DNA of 11,183 bases. Source: Campylobacterales bacterium. Its GTDB lineage: Bacteria; Campylobacterota; Campylobacteria; Campylobacterales; QNZT01. Positions 7,790 to 11,183 of the stretch are shown piece by piece. Below the pieces are notes generated by a model, which was not told the DNA's origin, made no database searches, and saw nothing but the letters and a program-made list of their open reading frames with translations. Location: contig JALULO010000107.1 of assembly GCA_027056215.1 (NCBI GenBank), positions 1 to 11,183 of the forward strand, written 5' to 3'. Within the stretch, counting starts at the first letter, position 1; every line of letters begins with the position of its first letter. The position numbers were made by a program, and so were the translations under genes.

Positions 7790-7888
7790 TCAATCTCCCA
7801 AAAGTTCAAAAAGAGCTTGCCACGCTACAGCGCCAAGCGAACCAAAAATCAATAAAAAACCGATAAATTTATATAATGCTGTTTGCAT
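7790..7888 (-). CDS. 32-residue single-helix membrane peptide, first gene of the xpaC-telA operon
   Basis: This small frame begins MQTALYKFIGFLL and ends WQALFELLGD. Residues about 5-27 are hydrophobic enough for one membrane helix, with Lys7 near the start and Glu28/Asp32 at the end, suggesting the N-terminus faces the cytoplasm. A good ribosome site (GAGG) sits 5 nt before the ATG. The stop lies 2 nt before the xpaC ATG, and the xpaC ribosome site lies inside its last codons (TTGGGAGAT), a strong sign of translational coupling. I do not recognise a family. By position and form it could be a small regulator or assembly partner of XpaC. It could instead be a leader frame used only to set xpaC translation, although its hydrophobic helix and clean termini favour a real peptide. 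Confidence 0.7.
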   Translation of the reverse strand: MQTALYKFIGFLLIFGSLGAVAWQALFELLGD

Positions 7889-7907
7889 ATTTTCCTCAAC
7901 TTTTTTT

Positions 7908-7953
7908 GTGATTTTATTCTAACAGATTTTAAACAACATAAAGATAAAATCAC
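7908..7953. repeat. Perfect 10-bp inverted repeat in a divergent promoter region
   Basis: GTGATTTTAT at 7908-7917 is the exact reverse complement of ATAAAATCAC at 7944-7953, with 26 bp between the arms. One arm covers the start site and edge of the -10 proposed for the minus-strand operon. The other lies at the proposed -35 region of argD and just upstream of the -35 of the minus-strand operon. This could be a pair of half-sites for a regulator acting on both promoters. The bases are AT-rich, so chance is not excluded. Confidence 0.5.
7916..7944 (-). promoter_or_regulatory. Possible promoter of the five-gene minus-strand operon
   Basis: Read on the minus strand, TAGAAT (7921-7916) is a plausible -10, with a weak TCTTTA (7944-7939) 17 nt upstream. 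Transcription would start near 7909, leaving about 20 nt before the ATG of the small peptide. The -35 match is poor, as is usual in Campylobacterota. No other promoter-like spacing occurs between this point and the gene start. Confidence 0.35.
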
Positions 7954-7964
7954 CAATAAATAAT

Positions 7965-7970
7965 TATACT
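7965..7970 (+). promoter_or_regulatory. -10 element of the argD promoter
   Basis: TATACT at 7965-7970 matches a sigma70 -10 at five of six bases and would give a start near 7977. No clear -35 is seen 17 nt upstream (AGATAA at 7942-7947). The ribosome site AAGGA at 7983-7987 lies 6 nt before the argD ATG, so the leader would be short, about 17 nt. Confidence 0.5.
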
Positions 7971-7993
7971 CCAGTTAATTTTAAGGAAATATT

Positions 7994-9181
7994 ATGTTCG
8001 AAGAGATAGATAAAAATTTTATACTCCATTCATATGGACGAAATTATGTTAATTTTACCAAAGGTGAAGGAGCAAAACTATGGGATGACAAAGATCATGA
8101 CTATATAGATTTTACCTCTGGTATAGGTGTGGTGAGTGTGGGGCATGCGAACAAACAAGTCAGTGATGCTATCTGTGATCAAGCAAAAAAGATCATGCAT
8201 GTCTCAAATCTTTTTTTGATAGAGCCTCAAGCAAAATTAGCACAGTCACTGGTTGAAAAATCAGGTTATGATATGCGATGCTTTTTTGCAAACAGCGGTG
8301 CAGAAGCCAATGAAGGTGCTATCAAAATCGCGCGCAAATATGGAGAAGAAAACGGTGAACCAAAACGCTATAAAGTGATCACCCTGAAACACTCTTTTCA
8401 TGGAAGAACTATATCAACTCTCAAAGCTACAGGGCAGGAGAGTATGCATAACTACTTTGGTCCTTTCCCCGATGGGTTTGTCTATGCTGATGATATCGAT
8501 CATATCGAATCACTCATAGATGATCATACGGTGTGTGTCATGATAGAGTTAGTGCAGGGTGAGGGTGGTGTTGAACCTATGGATAAGCAAGAAGTACAAG
8601 CGCTTGCAAAACTGCTTAAGTCTAAAGATATCTTGCTCGCTGTAGATGAAGTACAAACAGGCATCTACCGCACGGGAGAGATTTTTGCCTCTAATCTGTA
8701 CGAGATAGAACCCGATATCATCACCGTTGCCAAAGGACTTGGAAATGGTGTACCTATCGGTGTGGTCATGACAACACATAAAGATATCTTTTCACCAGGA
8801 GATCATGGGAGTACCTTTGGTGGCGGTTATCTTGTAACCCGCGCGGCATATGAAGTGTTGGAGATTTTAGAGCGTTACAAAGATAGCGGTGGCTTAGATG
8901 AAGCGATCCTCTATTTTGAGAACAAATTGGCTGCTTTAGTGGATGCGTATCCAGACATGGTGGAAAAAGAGGTTGGACTGGGATTGATGCGTGGACTTCG
9001 TATCAAAAATGCCAAACTTTTAACCGATCTTATCACCAAAGCTTTTGCTAAAAACGTTTTGGTGCTTAAAGCTGGACGAAATACCCTGCGATTTTTACCA
9101 CCTTTGACCATCACAAAAGAGGAAGTCGATGAAGGGTTTAAAAGGCTCACAGAAGCATTTGAAGTGACAAAGGTAGCATAA
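7994..9181 (+). CDS. argD: Acetylornithine aminotransferase (arginine synthesis)
   Basis: A 395-residue class III, PLP-dependent aminotransferase that converts N-acetylglutamate semialdehyde to N-acetylornithine in the cytoplasm. Visible family motifs are SGIGVVSVGHA at 42-52, FANSGAEANEGAIKIAR at 98-114 (phosphate-binding Gly-Ala), FHGRT at 135-139, ELVQGEGG at 185-192, DEVQTG at 218-223 with the PLP-nitrogen Asp218, and VAKGLGNGVPIG with the Schiff-base Lys247. HGSTFGGGYLVTRAA replaces the commoner HGSTFGGNPLA. ArgD often also serves as the lysine-pathway succinyl-DAP aminotransferase, which may apply here. The start is supported by AAGGA 6 nt upstream. It leads a tightly packed four-gene forward operon; only 1 nt separates it from the next gene. 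Other class III members (ornithine or GABA aminotransferases) are less likely on length and motifs. Confidence 0.93.
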   Translation: MFEEIDKNFILHSYGRNYVNFTKGEGAKLWDDKDHDYIDFTSGIGVVSVGHANKQVSDAICDQAKKIMHVSNLFLIEPQAKLAQSLVEKSGYDMRCFFANSGAEANEGAIKIARKYGEENGEPKRYKVITLKHSFHGRTISTLKATGQESMHNYFGPFPDGFVYADDIDHIESLIDDHTVCVMIELVQGEGGVEPMDKQEVQALAKLLKSKDILLAVDEVQTGIYRTGEIFASNLYEIEPDIITVAKGLGNGVPIGVVMTTHKDIFSPGDHGSTFGGGYLVTRAAYEVLEILERYKDSGGLDEAILYFENKLAALVDAYPDMVEKEVGLGLMRGLRIKNAKLLTDLITKAFAKNVLVLKAGRNTLRFLPPLTITKEEVDEGFKRLTEAFEVTKVA

Positions 9182-9182
9182 C

Positions 9183-10220
9183 GTGCAATCCTTTAGCAAC
9201 TATATGCAAGAGTGGCTTTATGGCAAAGAGGGTTACTATACAAAGTTTCGTACGATCGGTAAAGAGGGTGATTTTTATACAGCGGTTAGTTCTAGTATGT
9301 TTTTTGGTGGTTCCATCGCCAAACGTTTGATCTCTGTGATCGAAGAGGGATTTTTACCCAAAGATACAACCGTTGTTGAGATAGGTGCACATCAAGGGTA
9401 TCTTTTAGCAGATGTTGTACAGTTTATCTATACCTTAAAACCAGAGCTTTTAGAGACGTTGAAGTTTGCTATCGTAGAACCACAGGCAGAAAATCAAAAA
9501 GCACAAAAAGCGTACTTTCAGGCATCTTTTGGTGACGTGGTGCATCTTGAGCTTTACAGCGATTTGGAAGCATTGCATTTGGATGATGCTTTTGTGATTG
9601 CAAATGAGATATTTGATGCTTTTTCATGTGAACTTGTCAAAGATGATGCGATGTTGTATGTGGATGAAAAGCGGGATTTTGTATTTGATAAACAAGATGA
9701 CTTTACGAAAGCTCTTGTGCAAAAGTATGATTTGCAAAAAGGTGAAGTTGCAAGAGAGTATGAAGATTTTGCAGCTTCTATGGCTAAGGCATTTGGTCGG
9801 TATGAATTTGTCACTTTTGATTATGGCGATTTAGAGCCAAGGTCGGATTTTTCTATACGACTCTATCATAAACACCAATCTATACCATTTTTTGCATTGA
9901 CCAGTTTTGTAGAGGAGGAAGCTGAAAAACCCAAAGAGATAACGCTTGATGGACTTTGGCAAGCGTGTGATATCACTTATGATGTCCACTTTAACCACCT
10001 CATAGATGCGTATAAACAAAGCGGTGCGACATTGTATATGTATAAAACACAGTTGGCAATGTTGGTAAATTTTGGTATCATAGAGTTGCTTGATATGTTG
10101 CAAAAAAATGCAGATGAAAAAACATATCAAGCAGAACTAAATCGTGCTAAAATGCTCATAGATCCCACCTTCATGGGAGAGCGGTTTAAAGGTGTGATAT
10201 TTCGTAAGGGGAAGATATGA
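9183..10220 (+). CDS. MidA/NDUFAF7-like SAM-dependent methyltransferase (DUF185 family)
   Basis: The 345-residue protein has the order of motifs of the MidA/NDUFAF7 family: an N-terminal GDFYTAVSSSMFFGG (29-43), the SAM-binding VVEIGAHQGYLLADV (64-78), VIANEIFDAF (138-147), a CDITYDVHF block near 270 and the closing MGERFKGVIF. In mitochondria NDUFAF7 methylates an arginine of a complex I subunit; a bacterial equivalent acting on Nuo is a reasonable guess but untested. The SAM loop is GAHQG rather than the usual GxGxG, a pattern I associate with this phylum's versions, so it is not clearly a defect. It starts with GTG at 9183, supported by AAAGG 9 nt upstream and the 1-nt gap after argD; an ATG at 9204 lacks a ribosome site. 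Its TGA overlaps the thiS start as ATGA. Confidence 0.82.
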   Translation: MQSFSNYMQEWLYGKEGYYTKFRTIGKEGDFYTAVSSSMFFGGSIAKRLISVIEEGFLPKDTTVVEIGAHQGYLLADVVQFIYTLKPELLETLKFAIVEPQAENQKAQKAYFQASFGDVVHLELYSDLEALHLDDAFVIANEIFDAFSCELVKDDAMLYVDEKRDFVFDKQDDFTKALVQKYDLQKGEVAREYEDFAASMAKAFGRYEFVTFDYGDLEPRSDFSIRLYHKHQSIPFFALTSFVEEEAEKPKEITLDGLWQACDITYDVHFNHLIDAYKQSGATLYMYKTQLAMLVNFGIIELLDMLQKNADEKTYQAELNRAKMLIDPTFMGERFKGVIFRKGKI

Positions 10221-10420
10221 TCCATATTATCGTCAATGGGGAAGATAAGAAGATTGAAGAAAACACAACTATTCAGGCACTTTTGGAAAGATTAGAGATA
10301 GCCGATAAAACCATGGCAAGTGCCGTAAACATGGATGTTGTAAAAAAAGAACAATGGGACAAACATACACTCAAAGAGGGTGACAAGGTTGAGTTTTTAC
10401 ACTTTGTCGGTGGTGGATGA
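10217..10420 (+). CDS. thiS: Sulfur carrier protein ThiS (thiamine synthesis)
   Basis: A 67-residue ubiquitin-like protein ending HFVGGG. The C-terminal Gly-Gly is adenylated and then loaded as thiocarboxylate to donate sulfur to the thiazole ring of thiamine. The body matches ThiS in TTIQALLERL (17-26), AVNMDVVKKEQWDKH (36-50) and EGDKVEFLHF. MoaD, the molybdopterin counterpart, is longer and lacks the EQW segment. The gene overlaps its neighbours by 4 nt on each side (ATGA), so it must be translated with them. No thiF, thiG or thiH is nearby, unlike the usual thiamine cluster, so its partners are presumably elsewhere on the chromosome. Confidence 0.92.
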   Translation: MIHIIVNGEDKKIEENTTIQALLERLEIADKTMASAVNMDVVKKEQWDKHTLKEGDKVEFLHFVGGG

Positions 10421-11010
10421 GTAGGATTTTTTCAGAGGATAACTTTGCAGAATCTTTTGAACATCTCTGTTTTGATCATGCACAAATCATCAAAACTGAG
10501 TTTGAAGGATGTAGGTTTACAGAGTGTGATTTTTCTCATGCACTCTTTAAAGCGTGCATCTTTTCAGACTGTCACTTTAAACAGTGTAACCTAACACTGA
10601 CAAATATTCTAGATACACGATTTTCCGCAGTAACGTTTGAATCTTGTAAACTCATCGGTATCGACTGGAGTCAAGCTGATTGGAGTTCCCTGACACAACA
10701 GCCACTAATCTTTCGATACACAACACTCAACAGCGCATCCTTTTGGGGACTCAACATGACAAAATGGCAGATCAGTGAATGCGATGCAAGCGAAGTCGAT
10801 TTTCGTGAAGCCAACCTCACCCAAGCCAATCTCACCCACACAAACCTAAACCAAGCCCTTTTTCGAAACACAAACCTCACCGCCGCAAATCTAGCACACA
10901 GCCAAAACCTCAATATCGACATACGAACCAACACCCTCAAAAATGCAAAAATAAGCCGATACGAAGCGTTGAAGTTGCTTGATAGTTTGGATATAGAGTT
11001 GGTTGACTAG
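10417..11010 (+). CDS. Pentapeptide repeat protein, Qnr/McbG-like
   Basis: The 197-residue protein is built of five-residue repeats of the A(D/N)LxX type in two runs: about residues 22-82 (FEGCRFTECDFSHALF) and 100-165 (ANLTQANLTHTNLN). A non-repeat loop (WSQADWSSLTQQPLIF) separates them. It closes with IDIRTNTLKNAKISRYEALKLLDSLDI, matching the C-terminal layout of Qnr and McbG proteins, which fold as right-handed quadrilateral beta-helices, mimic DNA and protect DNA gyrase from quinolones or microcin B17. Such chromosomal relatives are common and rarely tested, so gyrase protection is only a possibility. Cys occurs regularly in the first run. The ATG overlaps the thiS stop by 4 nt. Codons here end in C far more often (AAC, ACC, CTC, GCC) than in neighbouring genes, hinting at separate history. 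Confidence 0.85.
   Translation: MSRIFSEDNFAESFEHLCFDHAQIIKTEFEGCRFTECDFSHALFKACIFSDCHFKQCNLTLTNILDTRFSAVTFESCKLIGIDWSQADWSSLTQQPLIFRYTTLNSASFWGLNMTKWQISECDASEVDFREANLTQANLTHTNLNQALFRNTNLTAANLAHSQNLNIDIRTNTLKNAKISRYEALKLLDSLDIELVD
10810..10899 (+). repeat. 15-bp tandem repeats within the pentapeptide gene
   Basis: Six consecutive 15-bp units (10810, 10825, 10840, 10855, 10870, 10885) each encode five residues: ANLTQ, ANLTH, TNLNQ, ALFRN, TNLTA, ANLAH. The first two units differ at only two bases (AACCTCACCCAA versus AATCTCACCCAC). Similarity at DNA level suggests growth by recent unit duplication. The tract is almost free of G on the plus strand. Confidence 0.7.
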
Positions 11011-11030
11011 CGTAACACAAGTTCCTTTCC

Positions 11031-11057
11031 CAATAACACACAAAATGTTTGTTATTG
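11031..11057 (+). terminator. Stem-loop after the argD operon, possible terminator
   Basis: The 12-nt arms 11031-11042 and 11046-11057 pair with one mismatch (C11039 to T11049) around an AAA loop; the outer eight pairs (CAATAACA with TGTTATTG) are perfect. It starts 20 nt after the pentapeptide gene stop. No T-run follows (CCTGTATATG), so it is not a standard intrinsic terminator; it could be a weak terminator, an RNA 3' end protector or a protein site. Confidence 0.4.
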
Positions 11058-11127
11058 CCTGTATATGACAATTAACACGCACTTTGTATGTTATTTGGAA
11101 AATATTGGTTAAAATCTGATTCTAAGT

Positions 11128-11156
11128 TTGAAACTATTTTAAGTTTTAGATATAAT
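11128..11156 (+). promoter_or_regulatory. Strong sigma70-type promoter reading out of the window
   Basis: TTGAAA at 11128-11133 and TATAAT at 11151-11156 are separated by exactly 17 nt. It is the best promoter in the window: the -10 is perfect and the -35 matches five of six bases. Transcription would begin near 11163, so the gene it serves starts after the window end. No start codon with a ribosome site is seen before 11183. Confidence 0.65.
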
Positions 11157-11180
11157 ATTTTAATTTTATAAATAGTTTCA
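11129..11180. repeat. Perfect 11-bp inverted repeat framing the terminal promoter
   Basis: TGAAACTATTT at 11129-11139 is the exact reverse complement of AAATAGTTTCA at 11170-11180, with 30 bp between the arms. The left arm overlaps the -35 element, and the right arm lies just after the expected transcription start. The equivalent bases are about 41-51 bp apart. The layout fits paired operator half-sites around a promoter; a mobile-element end or RNA stem are alternatives. Rest of 11011-11183: no gene seen. Confidence 0.55.
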
Positions 11181-11183
11181 TCT

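Noticed and set aside
7889..7993. ArgR-type operator upstream of argD
   Set aside because: The inverted repeat arms are 10 bp with a 26-bp gap and do not resemble the closely spaced 18-bp ARG box.
11065..11112. 15-codon frame starting ATGACAATT in the terminal non-coding stretch
   Set aside because: No ribosome site, no hydrophobic or repeat pattern, and it ends before the strong promoter; likely chance.
1..11183. CRISPR array, tRNA, insertion sequence or phage element
   Set aside because: No regularly spaced direct repeats outside the pentapeptide gene, no cloverleaf, and no transposase, integrase or phage structural gene seen on either strand.

Overview
This window looks like a chromosomal segment from a free-living member of the Campylobacterota (formerly Epsilonproteobacteria), of the Sulfurimonas / Sulfurovum / Sulfuricurvum type. 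The reasons are the AT-rich sequence with A/T-ending codons, promoters with a clear TATAAT-like -10 but mostly poor -35, a cytoplasmic NtrB-like kinase closely resembling FlgS of this phylum, and an ArgD with an unusual GGGYLV stretch. Genus is an inference from protein style; no rRNA or other marker is present. I see no tRNA, rRNA, CRISPR array, insertion sequence, integrase or phage gene.

Layout. (1) 119-874 (+): a protein with a long Lys/Glu/Thr-rich tail and a C-terminal DUF2853 domain, convergent with and overlapping hemH by 9 bp. (2) 2832-866 (-): flgS-like histidine kinase and hemH ferrochelatase, coupled by a 4-nt ATGA overlap. (3) 2918-3403 (+): a DUF2062 membrane protein, divergent from flgS. 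(4) 7888-3416 (-): a compact five-gene operon, in transcription order a 32-residue single-helix membrane peptide, XpaC-family membrane protein, TelA-family coiled-coil protein, SPFH + GYF_2 protein, and a double zinc-ribbon protein with a C-terminal membrane helix. (5) 7994-11010 (+): argD, a MidA/NDUFAF7-like methyltransferase, thiS and a Qnr/McbG-like pentapeptide repeat protein, joined by a 1-nt gap and two ATGA overlaps. (6) 11011-11183: non-coding end with a stem-loop and a strong forward promoter (TTGAAA, 17 nt, TATAAT) framed by a perfect 11-bp inverted repeat; its gene lies beyond the window.

The most interesting part is the five-gene minus-strand operon. It combines two modules known separately in Bacillus: XpaC-TelA (xpaC-yaaN) and the SPFH/zinc-ribbon pair of the ydjFGHI (PspA-linked) operon. 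No PspA-like or TPM-domain gene accompanies it here, so the helical TelA protein may take the PspA position. I infer an envelope-stress or membrane-remodelling system with a tiny membrane peptide as an extra, probably undescribed, member. A perfect 10-bp inverted repeat lies in the divergent promoter region between this operon and argD.

The housekeeping genes (hemH, argD, thiS) serve haem, arginine and thiamine synthesis. Their coupling to flgS, a methyltransferase and a pentapeptide repeat protein probably reflects tight gene packing rather than one pathway.
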